From the NCBI GenBank assembly GCA_964370225.1, contig CAYJII010000004.1, positions 1 to 64,000 of the forward strand: a DNA stretch of 64,000 nucleotides. Reading direction: 5' to 3'. The notes beneath the pieces are model-generated. The model saw nothing but the letters and a program-made list of their open reading frames with translations. It made no database searches and was not told the DNA's origin. Position numbers and translations under genes: made by a program. Origin of the DNA: CAYJII01 sp964370225 (lineage in GTDB: Bacteria; Bacillota; Clostridia; Oscillospirales; Ruminococcaceae). Numbering within the stretch: position 1 is the first letter of the stretch; each line of letters begins with the position of its first letter. Below, piece by piece: positions 1 through 8,639 of this stretch.

Positions 1-6
1 TTGATT

Positions 7-35
7 ATTATAGCATATCTTTTTCCCTTTGTCAA
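7..35 (-). promoter_or_regulatory. sigma-A promoter reading left out of the window
   Basis: On the minus strand TTGACA (30-35) and TATAAT (7-12) are separated by exactly 17 bases, a perfect consensus match. Transcription would leave the window to the left, so the controlled gene is not visible. Confidence 0.65.
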
Positions 36-91
36 CAACTTTTTTTCACTTTTTTTGTTTTTTCTTAAGTGTTTGTTGTGACAACTTGTAT

Positions 92-121
92 ATCTTATCA
101 CATAATGGCATTGTTTGTCAA
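92..121 (-). promoter_or_regulatory. possible second leftward promoter
   Basis: On the minus strand TTGACA (116-121) is followed after 18 bases by TAAGAT (92-97). It lies about 85 bases upstream of the stronger leftward promoter and could form a tandem pair with it. The -10 match is only moderate. Confidence 0.4.
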
Positions 122-360
122 CACTTTTTCCGTTCTTCTACCTTTTCATTAGTTTATTCTATCATTTCACGTGATTTTTATACAACATATTGTCTTTTCT
201 GCTATTTCTATCTAGAAAAGGCACGAAATATATTTTTGCCCTACTAAAAAATATTTCAAATAATATCAGTTTTTCTTATATTCTCTTACTGTACCATTAA
301 GAAAACACTATAGTTTTATTAAAAACTTTGCTGTAAAGTGATTGTATTATCTTTTTCTGA

Positions 361-405
361 AAGCAAAAAAAGATATGCCACAACTCTCATTGTAACATAT
401 CTTTT
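361..405 (-). terminator. intrinsic terminator of the amidase gene
   Basis: AAAAGATATG (368-377) pairs with CATATCTTTT (396-405) across an 18-base loop. Read on the minus strand the stem is followed by a run of T, about 40 bases after the amidase stop codon. Confidence 0.6.
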
Positions 406-441
406 AAAAACATCTTTCCTCTATTTATATAGTAGGAGCAA

Positions 442-3251
442 TTAATTCATCATATCGTTTATCATATCTACTAAGTGTATACCGTAATTGTCTGCGGCAG
501 CCCATCCTCCACCAGAAGGATTTTCTTGTATGCCAAGCCAAACTACATATGGAGCAGTCCCTTTTTTCACCCATTTAAACCTAGTGTCTACGCAAGGTTG
601 GTTTTTCAGATCAGCTTCCGTCACGTTCGGCACTGCATATGCAACTAAATGTTGCACTTGTGCTAATATACCTATTCGTACACTACTAAAGCTTTCCCCA
701 GGTACTCCACCACCAGTTGCTCCAAGTCCAGAAAAGTTGAATTGTTCAATTTGCACATCTCCGCCAAATTGTAAATAACCAGTCTCCTTCATTATTTGTG
801 TGAAAGTAACTTCAGGTTTTACTCCCTCACTAATAGATACATCATATACTAATTGCGCAAAAGCTTCAATAGTAGCTGGTTGCCCTTCTATAGAAGAGTA
901 GTAACTTGGATAAGTTTTTCCACTAGCATTAAAGTAATCTACCATTTGTTGTACTGTTACGGAAGAAGCTCCCATTATAGTGTAACCTTTTGCATTAATA
1001 TTAAGTTCAGCAGTAGCAATTTTCACTTCTGCACCGCTCGCTGGAGTCATGTATGCTTCTATACTAAACTTAGTCGCTTCATTATTAATAAGTAGCGAGT
1101 TTAGATTTGCGGTCCATTTTCCACCGCCAGCATTGCTAGCTGAAACTGTGGTCGCATCTGTTTTGTCCGCTTTGCTCCATATAATAAACCTAACTTCTTT
1201 TGCATCAGTTGCTACACCTTCTATTATAGTAGTGAATTCACCGATAGCTTCGTCTGTTATATTAGTACTAATCTTGCCTGTTGGCGTTTCAACCGAAGAG
1301 TTATCTTTCACTTCTACATTAAATGTAAGTCCTGTTATGTATTTCCCATTTGAGTACACATGCACATGATATACTCCTGTGCTGTATTTGTGGTCNNNNN
1401 NNNNNNNNNNNNNNNNNNNNNNNNNNNNNNNNNNNNNNNNNNNNNNNNNNNNNNNNNNNNNNNNNNNNNNNNNNNNNNNNNNNNNNNNNNNNNNNCTAAG
1501 TCATCTTGTCCCCCAGCATCGCTCCATACCGCTACATCTAGTTTTGAGTACATTTGTGATTGTGCGAATGTCAACGCTGATATTGTTTGTTCTGTATTTA
1601 CATTTGCCGATGCTGTCAGTTGATTTGCTACTTTTACGCTTTGCTCTGTCTCTCCTACTAACGTCATCGCTCCATTATTTCCTGTTACATATGCATGTAT
1701 CTGATATGTTCCTCCTTGGTATCCATGATTTGCTACATCAAATGCTACTGTCCATTTGCCATTTCCTGCATTTGTTGCTGTATACCACACTAAATCAGAT
1801 TGATTGCTTTTCGACCACATCGGTACTTGTACTGTTTTTACTCCTCCTGGAGCTGTTACTCCCTCTAAGGTTACAGTAAATCTTCCGTTTACATCATCTA
1901 CTCCGCTTGTTGTTATTTTATCCGCTGTTGCTCCTTCTACTTCAAATGATGTTGTTGTTATAAATTTCCCATTTGAGTACACATGCACATGATATACTCC
2001 TGTGCTGTATTTGTGGTCTGACATCTTAACATTCAGTGTTTTGCTCGCGCCTCCGCTTACTCCATACCATGCTAAGTCATCTTGTCCCCCAGCATCGCTC
2101 CATACCGCTACATCTAGTTTTGAGTATAGTGCAGATTTAGCTATCGTAACTGACGCAGTTGAAGTGTCAGCACTTACAGTAGCAGAAATCGCAATCTCTA
2201 AGCTAGTAGTCATTTCTTGCGTGATGCTGCCTGTAAACTGTTTTATGCCTCTGCTATCGGTAGCATATGAATGTATATAGTATATCCCAGTGTTATAGTT
2301 GAAATCCGCTAAATTCACGTCAACATACCAATTTCCGTTGCCTGCATCTATAGCTTGTAGCCATTGTAGGTCCCCTTGGTTTGATTTTGACCATATCGGA
2401 ACCTCAACCTTAGTAATTTTTTCATTTGCTGCAGTTGTTAGTCCATTAACATTTACTCTAAAAGTTCCTAAATCTTGGTTAAGATTAGAAACTGTCACCG
2501 ACTTTGCTTCTGGCATTACAACTTCGGTTGGGTATTTAGCAAAATAATTATCAACGCCATTTGCAATTTTAACCGCCATAAGTTGTTGTTTTGATTGGTC
2601 AACCAAATTCGCTAGTTCTTGCGCGTTTGACATAAAGCCGCTTTCAAGTAAAATTGAAGGGCAATCTACGTTTGTAACGATAAATTTTGCATCCTGCACT
2701 GTATAAGGTCTAGGGTTTATGTAATCAAGATTATCCATAGCACCTGTTATGCTTTGTGCTAGGTAAATACTTCTTGCATGCGTATTTACTGGCGTTTGGT
2801 CAGTTCTGTAATACGCCTCAAATCCATTTGCAGAAGTAGAAGTTGCTGCATTATGATGTATACTTATTGCGATGTCCGGTGCTAAATTATCAATAGCTGC
2901 AACGATTTCATACAAGTCATATTTTGTGTCTTTTTCCATAAGTACCGGAATATCCTGTGGTACATCCGTCGCATACCCAATTTCGTGAGTAAACCAAACT
3001 TCATAGCCTTTCGCCTGAAGCTCCTTTGCCACTTTATAGCTAAGTTGAGCATTAATAATACTCTCGTACACTCCTTCTCTAATTGCTCCTGGGTCAGTTC
3101 CTCCATGCCCTGGATCAATAGCTACTACACCTTTATAAACCGAAGCACTCGCATTAATATCAGATAGCATAGCAAATGAAAGCATCATCGATAAAGCGAA
3201 AATGATACTTACAAAAATCACTGGGATTTTCATTTTTCCTTTAATCATCAT
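442..3251 (-). CDS. secreted N-acetylmuramoyl-L-alanine amidase with GBS Bsp-like repeats and a probable glucosaminidase domain
   Basis: A peptidoglycan hydrolase acting outside the cell. Residues 1 to about 37 are a signal peptide. An amidase_3 zinc hydrolase domain covers about 42-235, with DPGHGG (first zinc His), a Glu in YESIINA, SIHHNA and the catalytic LLESGF. Five GBS Bsp-like repeats follow, alternating between two types, marked by WSKSN..DL.W and WSDAGGQDDL.WY plus TGVYH(V)HVY motifs. The C-terminal ~160 residues resemble a GH73 glucosaminidase, with a candidate catalytic Glu in MKETGYL. The reading frame is broken only by an assembly gap at 1396-1495. Filling it with the 53 bases of the sister repeat restores one frame of 920 residues. 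AAAGG lies ahead of the double ATG start. A consensus promoter lies at 3306-3334. The amidase call is firm; the glucosaminidase call rests on local resemblance. Confidence 0.85.
1396..1495. other. 100-N assembly gap inside the amidase gene
   Basis: Exactly 100 N, the usual placeholder for a gap of unknown length. It lies within a repeat also present at 1964-2126. By alignment to that copy the true missing length should be 53 bases, which also repairs the reading frame. Confidence 0.9.
1964..2126 (-). repeat. internal repeat copy that matches both flanks of the gap
   Basis: Bases 1964-2018 are identical to 1341-1395 and bases 2072-2126 are identical to 1496-1550, giving 55 identical bases on each side of the gap. 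The repeat encodes one GBS Bsp-like module (residues around WSDAGGQDDL to YHVHVYSNGK). Such identity suggests recent duplication or gene conversion within the gene. Confidence 0.85.
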
Positions 3252-3305
3252 AACACACCTTTATATGTAAAAATATTTATTATACGATATATGTATACAT
3301 TAGTC

Positions 3306-3334
3306 ATTATACATCAATATTTTTGCTTAGTCAA
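3306..3334 (-). promoter_or_regulatory. promoter of the amidase gene
   Basis: On the minus strand TTGACT (3329-3334), 17 bases, TATAAT (3306-3311), about 55 bases upstream of the start codon. Confidence 0.65.
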
Positions 3335-3492
3335 CAAAAAAACTAACACAAAATAATCAATAATTACTAGAATATTAATTTATTTGACCAAAATATCGCA
3401 TATATTAAAGTATATCGACCGTAATTAGTGGATTAATTAGAATTTACTGATTTTTTTCACAAATTATGTCTAAAAACTTTTCTCTTTTTCAC

Positions 3493-3521
3493 TTGACAAA
3501 ATTGCAAAAAAGCTGTATGCT
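3493..3521 (+). promoter_or_regulatory. promoter of the ilv T-box transcript
   Basis: TTGACA (3493-3498), 17 bases, TATGCT (3516-3521). It lies directly upstream of the T-box leader. Confidence 0.65.
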
Positions 3522-3529
3522 TAAACTCA

Positions 3530-3800
3530 TACACATATTAAATGCGTTGAAGAGGAAAAAGCAAAACTACATTATCATCTCAGAGAGTCGCTCTTAGCTG
3601 AAATGCGACATGATTAAGTTTTTGTTTTATCGCCCTCAGAGCAGTTTTCCTGAATTATTTATTTAGTAAGGAAAAACGGTTGTCCCCGTTATAGGAATGA
3701 GCATTGTTTGATGCTTAATAAGTGGTTGCATTACGCAACAATTAGAGTGGTACCGTGGAAGTTTAAGCTTTCATCTCTTTTATAAGAGATGAAAGCTTTT
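3530..3800 (+). promoter_or_regulatory. T-box leader of the ilv operon
   Basis: A tRNA-sensing leader that lets transcription continue when the cognate tRNA is uncharged. Visible parts are: stem I closed by AGGAAAA near 3553 and TTTTCCT near 3645; the distal arm with GTCGC/GCGAC (about 3587-3609) and the AGAGAG bulge; and the T-box core TTAGAGTGGTACCGTGG (3743-3758). In the core, UGGU can pair with the ACCA end of a tRNA. The core is followed directly by a terminator that it can disrupt. Two specifier candidates lie on the 3' side of stem I: CTC (Leu, 3635-3637), followed by AGAGCAG as often seen after specifiers, and ATC (Ile, 3629-3631). I slightly favour CTC. Both fit an ilvB-ilvN-ilvA operon. 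Confidence 0.9.
3765..3800 (+). terminator. regulated terminator of the T-box
   Basis: A perfect 15-bp stem (3765-3779 with 3784-3798) and a 4-base loop, followed by a T-rich tract. It is mutually exclusive with the antiterminator that uses the T-box core. Confidence 0.85.
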
Positions 3801-3891
3801 TATATTTTTACCACTTTATATTAATCAGTAGTAACTTTGGCGGTTATATTGCCAATAAAAAAAGTTATATAAATCTAGGAGGATAATTTAT

Positions 3892-5562
3892 ATGAACACA
3901 AAAAAATTAAACGGTTCGCAAATAGTAATGGAATGTTTGTTGGAACAAGGAGTCGACACTGTCTTTGGCTATCCTGGAGGCGCTGTCTTAAATTTGTATG
4001 ATGCTCTATATGAGTATAGCGAAAAAATAAACCACATTATCACTGCACATGAACAAGGTGCTTCCCATGCTGCTGATGGTTACGCCCGCTCAAGTGGGAA
4101 AACTGGTGTCTGCATTGCAACATCTGGACCTGGTGCAACTAATCTTGTAACTGGGCTTGCTACTGCATATATGGACTCTGTGCCAATGGTTGCTATAACT
4201 GGCAATGTGCCTCGCTCGTTATTGGGTCTTGATAGTTTCCAAGAAGTAGACATCACTGGTATCACAATGTCTATCACTAAACATAACTTCCTTGTAAAAA
4301 ATGTCGAGGAGCTTGCTGATATAGTGAGAGAGGCTTTCACTATCGCAAACACAGGTAGAAAAGGTCCTGTTTTAATCGATATTCCCAAAGATATCACCGC
4401 TGCTATCTGCGATTTTGAAGTTAAATTTCCAACTCAATCTGCTCAAATCCCACTTCCACCTCAAAACTGGCTTGATAAAGCTGTAGAAATGCTACAAACT
4501 TGTGAGCGCCCACTCATTTATGCAGGCGGTGGTGTTATCGCATCGCAAGCTTCTGCAAATCTTAGCAAATTCGCAGAAAAACTTGATGCTCCTGTTTCAT
4601 GCTCATTGATGTGTCAGGGGGGGTATGACCAAACTAGCGATAGATATATTGGTATGCTCGGTATGCATGGTACTAAAACTTCTTCTCTTGCAATGAAAGA
4701 TTGTGATTTGCTTATTGCGGTTGGAACTAGGTTTTCTGACAGAGTTATTTGCAACGCTAGTTTGTTTGCGAAAAACTGTAATGTTATCCAAATCGATATC
4801 GATCCAGCTGAATTTAATAAAAACATTGGTACAAATATACGTTTGCACGGGGATGTAGACGCTGTACTTAGCACATTGCTAGAAAAATTTGAGGGATGCT
4901 CTCACCCACAGTGGATGGAAAATATTCACTCTTGGCAAGCAGAATACCCACTTGTTCAAAACAGTGACTCTGTCACACCTCAGCAAATATTAACCACATT
5001 GAGCAAACTTACCGACAACAAAGCTTTAATTACTACCGAAGTGGGACAACATCAAATGTGGGCAGCTCAGTATTACTCCTTTACTCACCCACGCCAATTT
5101 ATGACTTCAGGCGGTTTGGGTACAATGGGATATGGCTTAGGCGCATGTATTGGAACAAAGGTTGCTAATCCAGATAAAACTGTTATTAACATTGCAGGCG
5201 ACGGAAGCTTCCATATGAATTTAAACGAACTAGCTACTGTATCAAAGTATAATATACCAATTATTGAAATTGTTTTTGATAATAAAGTTTTGGGAATGGT
5301 TCGTCAGTGGCAAAAACTATTTTATGATGGCAGATTTTCTCAAACAACGCTTGAAAGACAAACTGACTACAGCATGCTCGCAGGAGCATTTGGCATCAAA
5401 TCGCTTGTGATAAAATCAACAGAAGACGTTACCCCTGTATTAACAGAAGCGTTAAACTCAAACTGCCCAGTGTTAATTCATGCACAGATTGATATGGATT
5501 TTAACGTACTACCTATGGTTCCGACTGGTGCACCAATTGAAGAGCCAATTTTAGATATGTAA
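3892..5562 (+). CDS. ilvB: acetolactate synthase, large catalytic subunit
   Basis: Condenses two pyruvates, or pyruvate with 2-oxobutyrate, to acetohydroxy acids: the first common step of valine, leucine and isoleucine synthesis. The 556 residues match the family length. The TPP-activating glutamate is E54 (AHEQGASHAADGYARSSG), and the TPP/magnesium motif GDGSF..N starts at residue 436 and ends near 464 (VFDN). An AGGAGG ribosome site precedes the ATG. It is the first gene after the T-box leader and is followed at a short distance by the regulatory subunit ilvN and by ilvA, so control by uncharged tRNA is expected for the whole unit. Confidence 0.96.
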   Translation: MNTKKLNGSQIVMECLLEQGVDTVFGYPGGAVLNLYDALYEYSEKINHIITAHEQGASHAADGYARSSGKTGVCIATSGPGATNLVTGLATAYMDSVPMVAITGNVPRSLLGLDSFQEVDITGITMSITKHNFLVKNVEELADIVREAFTIANTGRKGPVLIDIPKDITAAICDFEVKFPTQSAQIPLPPQNWLDKAVEMLQTCERPLIYAGGGVIASQASANLSKFAEKLDAPVSCSLMCQGGYDQTSDRYIGMLGMHGTKTSSLAMKDCDLLIAVGTRFSDRVICNASLFAKNCNVIQIDIDPAEFNKNIGTNIRLHGDVDAVLSTLLEKFEGCSHPQWMENIHSWQAEYPLVQNSDSVTPQQILTTLSKLTDNKALITTEVGQHQMWAAQYYSFTHPRQFMTSGGLGTMGYGLGACIGTKVANPDKTVINIAGDGSFHMNLNELATVSKYNIPIIEIVFDNKVLGMVRQWQKLFYDGRFSQTTLERQTDYSMLAGAFGIKSLVIKSTEDVTPVLTEALNSNCPVLIHAQIDMDFNVLPMVPTGAPIEEPILDM

Positions 5563-5620
5563 TAAGATGATTTTATTTCACATAAATTTTACTGTACAGG
5601 AATAAGAAATGGAGTATAAT

Positions 5621-6097
5621 ATGGAAAGAGACTATTTGGTGCTTGTCACCGCACAAAACCACACCGGAGTAATTCAGAGAATATCAGGCTTATTTAGCCG
5701 CAGATTTTTTAATATAATGAGCCTTGTCGCTGCACAAAGCGAAAATCCAGAGATTTCGCATATCATCATCGTAGTAAGAGGTGATGAGAACGCTGCTAGA
5801 CAAGCAGAAAAACAACTCGCAAAATTATATGATGTCATGGAAGTCGAAATTTTAAACACTGACAATGCTGTCGTTAGAGAGCATGTTATGCTAAAGATTA
5901 ATTATAGCGAAAAAAATAGTCATGAGCTTATAGCTATAGCTACCGTTTTTAATGCGAATGTGCTAAATGTAAGTGCTGAGCATATTATCGTGGAGTTAAC
6001 AGGCGACCCTAAAACTATCAGCTCTTTCGTTGAGCTATATAAACCATACGGTATTATTCAAATGCTCAGAACGGGTGCAATGGCTATGTCGATATAG
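5621..6097 (+). CDS. ilvN: acetolactate synthase, small regulatory subunit
   Basis: Binds IlvB, stimulates it and confers valine feedback inhibition. An N-terminal ACT domain (about residues 3-75, with HTGVIQRISGLFSRR) is followed by the typical C-terminal domain. I place the start at 5621 because GGAG (5611-5614) sits six bases ahead of it; an in-frame ATG at 5609 with its own AGGA would add four residues. It lies 58 bases after ilvB and is not separated from it by a terminator. Confidence 0.93.
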   Translation: MERDYLVLVTAQNHTGVIQRISGLFSRRFFNIMSLVAAQSENPEISHIIIVVRGDENAARQAEKQLAKLYDVMEVEILNTDNAVVREHVMLKINYSEKNSHELIAIATVFNANVLNVSAEHIIVELTGDPKTISSFVELYKPYGIIQMLRTGAMAMSI

Positions 6098-6115
6098 CCA
6101 CCGCACAAAGTGGAC

Positions 6116-6148
6116 TATACAAATTTGTATACAAGCATTATCGCTTGT
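6116..6148 (+). repeat. tandem stem-loops between ilvN and ilvA
   Basis: TATACAAATTTGTATA (6116-6131) is a perfect 16-bp palindrome. It is followed at once by ACAAGC/GCTTGT arms (6131-6136, 6143-6148). Neither has a T tract, so they are more likely RNA processing or stability elements than terminators. Confidence 0.4.
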
Positions 6149-6165
6149 AAGTAAAAGGAGCTATC

Positions 6166-7368
6166 ATGTTAACTTTAGATAAAGTGTATAAAGCATCGTA
6201 TGTGCTAAAAAATGTTGTAAAGCAAACCGAACTAGTACATGCGCCAACAATTAATAAAAAAGGTAATATTTTCTTAAAATCTGAAAATCTACAAAACACG
6301 GGTTCATTCAAACTGCGTGGCGCATATTTTAAAATGACACAATTGTCCGAAGACGATAAAAAATCGGGAGTAATCGCTTGTTCAGCTGGAAACCATGCGC
6401 AAGGTGTCGCACTCGCAGCAAAAGAAAATGGGATTAAGGCGACTATCTGCATTCCAGACGGTGCCCCAATCTCAAAAGTAGAAGCGACAAAAAGCTATGG
6501 TTCAGATGTAGTGCTTGTCAAAGGGGTTTACGATGATGCTTATGCGCATGCATTAAAGCTACATAATGAGCAAGGCAGCACCTTCATCCACCCATATGAT
6601 GATGTCGACGTAATCGCCGGGCAAGGGACTATCGCTCTTGAAATTTTAGAACAGCTTGAGAATATTGATGCTGTTGTTGTTCCAATCGGAGGCGGTGGCT
6701 TAATCAGCGGTATAGCTTACACGATAAAAACGCTTAGCCCACACACAAAAGTTTATGGTGTTCAAGCTGTTGGAGCTTCCTCTATGCTTGACGCTGTAAA
6801 AAAGGGAGAAAAAAGCATATTAAAACATGTTTCAACTATCGCAGATGGAATTGCGGTAAAATGCCCTGGCGACATAACTTTTGAGATGTGCAAGCAATAT
6901 GTCGACGAAATCGTAACAGTTACCGATGATGAAATTTCTTCTGCGATACTCGAATTAATCGAGAAAAACAAAATGATAGCCGAGGGCGCTGGAGCTGTTG
7001 CAGTCGCTGCGGTTATGTTTGATAAAATTGATGTAGAAAACAAAAATGTTGTCTGCATCGTATCAGGTGGCAATATCGATGTTACTATTTTATCCCGTGT
7101 GATAAGTCGTGGTCTGCTAAAAGCTGGGCGCACAATTGATATCACCGTCGCATTATCTGACAAACCAGGCCAACTACAAAATGTTTCTTCTATTATTGCT
7201 GGGCAGGGTGCAAATGTAGTTTCAGTTTCATATGACCGCTCAGATGAGGATATGGACATTAACTCATGCTTCTTACGCCTTAGAATGGAGACTAGAAATA
7301 GAGAGCATGCAGACGATATAGTTTTTGCATTGAGGGCGGAAGGATATGAAATTGTCGGTTACAAGTAA
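6166..7368 (+). CDS. ilvA: threonine ammonia-lyase (threonine deaminase)
   Basis: A PLP enzyme converting threonine to 2-oxobutyrate and ammonia, the committed step to isoleucine. The PLP lysine is K49 in GSFKLRGAY. The glycine loop for the PLP phosphate is PIGGGG (173-178). One ACT-like regulatory domain occupies about 325-400, giving the 400-residue form with a single C-terminal ACT domain rather than the 500-residue enteric form. A strong AAAAGGAG precedes the ATG. Its position after ilvBN under one T-box argues for the biosynthetic role, although enzymes of this length are also called catabolic. Confidence 0.93.
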   Translation: MLTLDKVYKASYVLKNVVKQTELVHAPTINKKGNIFLKSENLQNTGSFKLRGAYFKMTQLSEDDKKSGVIACSAGNHAQGVALAAKENGIKATICIPDGAPISKVEATKSYGSDVVLVKGVYDDAYAHALKLHNEQGSTFIHPYDDVDVIAGQGTIALEILEQLENIDAVVVPIGGGGLISGIAYTIKTLSPHTKVYGVQAVGASSMLDAVKKGEKSILKHVSTIADGIAVKCPGDITFEMCKQYVDEIVTVTDDEISSAILELIEKNKMIAEGAGAVAVAAVMFDKIDVENKNVVCIVSGGNIDVTILSRVISRGLLKAGRTIDITVALSDKPGQLQNVSSIIAGQGANVVSVSYDRSDEDMDINSCFLRLRMETRNREHADDIVFALRAEGYEIVGYK

Positions 7369-7439
7369 TTTTTGTCTTATGCTTATGCGTATTATCAGCG
7401 CATAACTGCTATAAAATTTTATTTGAAAGGTTGATTAAA

Positions 7440-8510
7440 ATGACGTCTAAACAAAGGGTACTTAATGTTTTAAACCACCAACCAGTGGATAGGATTCCTG
7501 TTTATGAGCATTTTTGGTCTGACACACAAAAAGAATGGGCAAGTAAAGGCAAGATAAAAGAAAACGAAAATCTCGATGAGCACTTTAAATATGATATGAG
7601 TATCTGTTGGCCGTTTAACATGATTATTGATATCGATTTTAAACCTGAATTAGTGCGCGAAGACGAGGACACTATCACGTTAAAAGATGGAAACGGTGCA
7701 ATTTTGAGGCGACACAAAAAGCATGATACTACCCCCGAGCATATTGATTATACAATCAAAGAAAAGGCTGACTGGGATAAATACAAACATATGCTAACAG
7801 CAGATCCGCGCAGAATTAATTTTCAAGCATATAGAGCAGCGAAAAAAGCTGCCGATGACGCTGGACGTTTTTTCTGTTGGGCTGGCGTAAATGTATTTGA
7901 GTTGATGCACCCAATTTGTGGGCATGAGCATATGCTTGTCGGAATGTTGCTTGAACCTGAGTGGATAGACGAAATGGCAACTATTCTTATAGATGTTACT
8001 CTAAAGCTACAGGAAATACTCTTTGAGCAGGAAGGATATCCCGATGGTATCTGGTATTACGAGGACATGGGATATAAGCACAAGCCTTTTATGTCCCCCA
8101 ATCATTACCGAGAGCTGATTATGCCTTCCCACAAAAAAAGTTGCGACTTTGCACATAAGCATAATATGAAAGTTATCATGCATTCCTGTGGATATGTCGA
8201 GCCACTTTTGCCACATATGATAGAAGCAGGGATTGACTGCTTACAGGTTATAGAAGTAAAAGCTGGCATGGATTTAGTAAAACTCTATGAGGAGTACGGG
8301 CAAAAAATCGCCTTTATGGGTGGTATTGATGTGCGCAAGCTATATTCGAACGATAAAGCTGAGATTGATGAGGAGCTTGAAAGCAAAATCCCAATCGTTA
8401 AAAAAGGATATGGCTATATGCTACACTCCGACCACTCAATTCCCAAAACTGTGGATTACGACATATATGTGTACTTTCTTAAAAAGGGATTGGAGCTTGG
8501 CACTTATTAA
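7440..8510 (+). CDS. URO-D superfamily protein (uroporphyrinogen decarboxylase-like / cobamide methyltransferase-like)
   Basis: A TIM-barrel member of the uroporphyrinogen decarboxylase and MtaA/CmuA superfamily. It begins with the typical SKQRVLNVLNHQPVDRIPV and carries HSCG near residue 243, the H-x-C zinc motif of the methyltransferase branch. The distal region has HSDHSIP where a third zinc Cys might be expected, so catalysis is uncertain. The ATG at 7440 is preceded by AAAGG at nine bases; a TTG at 7431 is less likely. It lies 71 bases after ilvA with no terminator between, and the first terminator is at 8533, so it may be the last gene of the ilv unit. No haem, corrinoid or methyltransferase partner gene lies nearby, so substrate and reaction are unknown. 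Confidence 0.75.
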   Translation: MTSKQRVLNVLNHQPVDRIPVYEHFWSDTQKEWASKGKIKENENLDEHFKYDMSICWPFNMIIDIDFKPELVREDEDTITLKDGNGAILRRHKKHDTTPEHIDYTIKEKADWDKYKHMLTADPRRINFQAYRAAKKAADDAGRFFCWAGVNVFELMHPICGHEHMLVGMLLEPEWIDEMATILIDVTLKLQEILFEQEGYPDGIWYYEDMGYKHKPFMSPNHYRELIMPSHKKSCDFAHKHNMKVIMHSCGYVEPLLPHMIEAGIDCLQVIEVKAGMDLVKLYEEYGQKIAFMGGIDVRKLYSNDKAEIDEELESKIPIVKKGYGYMLHSDHSIPKTVDYDIYVYFLKKGLELGTY

Positions 8511-8532
8511 CAATGTTTGTTGTGAAATGTTT

Positions 8533-8565
8533 AAAAGGTTACGAAATTTCTCGTAACCTTTTTTT
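8533..8565 (+). terminator. terminator after the ilv/URO-D unit
   Basis: A perfect 12-bp stem, AAAAGGTTACGA (8533-8544) with TCGTAACCTTTT (8551-8562), a 6-base loop and a T run. Confidence 0.85.
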
Positions 8566-8574
8566 ATGCATATA

Positions 8575-8617
8575 AAATAAAACAGCGATGTAACAGAAAA
8601 CTCTGATACATCGCTGT
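8575..8617 (-). terminator. terminator of the lipoprotein gene
   Basis: Perfect 11-bp arms, ACAGCGATGTA (8582-8592) and TACATCGCTGT (8607-8617). On the minus strand they are followed by TTTTATTTTA, shortly after the lipoprotein stop. Confidence 0.75.
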
Positions 8618-8639
8618 AAAATTACTTTTTTACTTATAA

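Larger units (their letters stand above)
1..441. other. gene-free left edge
   Basis: This very AT-rich stretch holds no coding sequence I can support. It contains two leftward promoter-like sequences (7-35 and 92-121), a short dyad GTTGT-G-ACAAC near 75-85 between them, and the terminator of the amidase gene at its right end. A 72-codon open frame on the plus strand at 29-247 is Phe/Ser/Cys-rich low-complexity sequence without a ribosome site and looks accidental. Confidence 0.6.

Noticed and set aside
29..247. 72-codon open frame at the left edge
   Set aside because: Low-complexity Phe/Ser/Cys composition, no ribosome site, and it covers leftward promoters; most likely chance.
1335..1365. 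Apparent frameshift splitting the amidase into two genes
   Set aside because: Caused by the 100-N placeholder; a 53-base repair from the sister repeat restores one frame.
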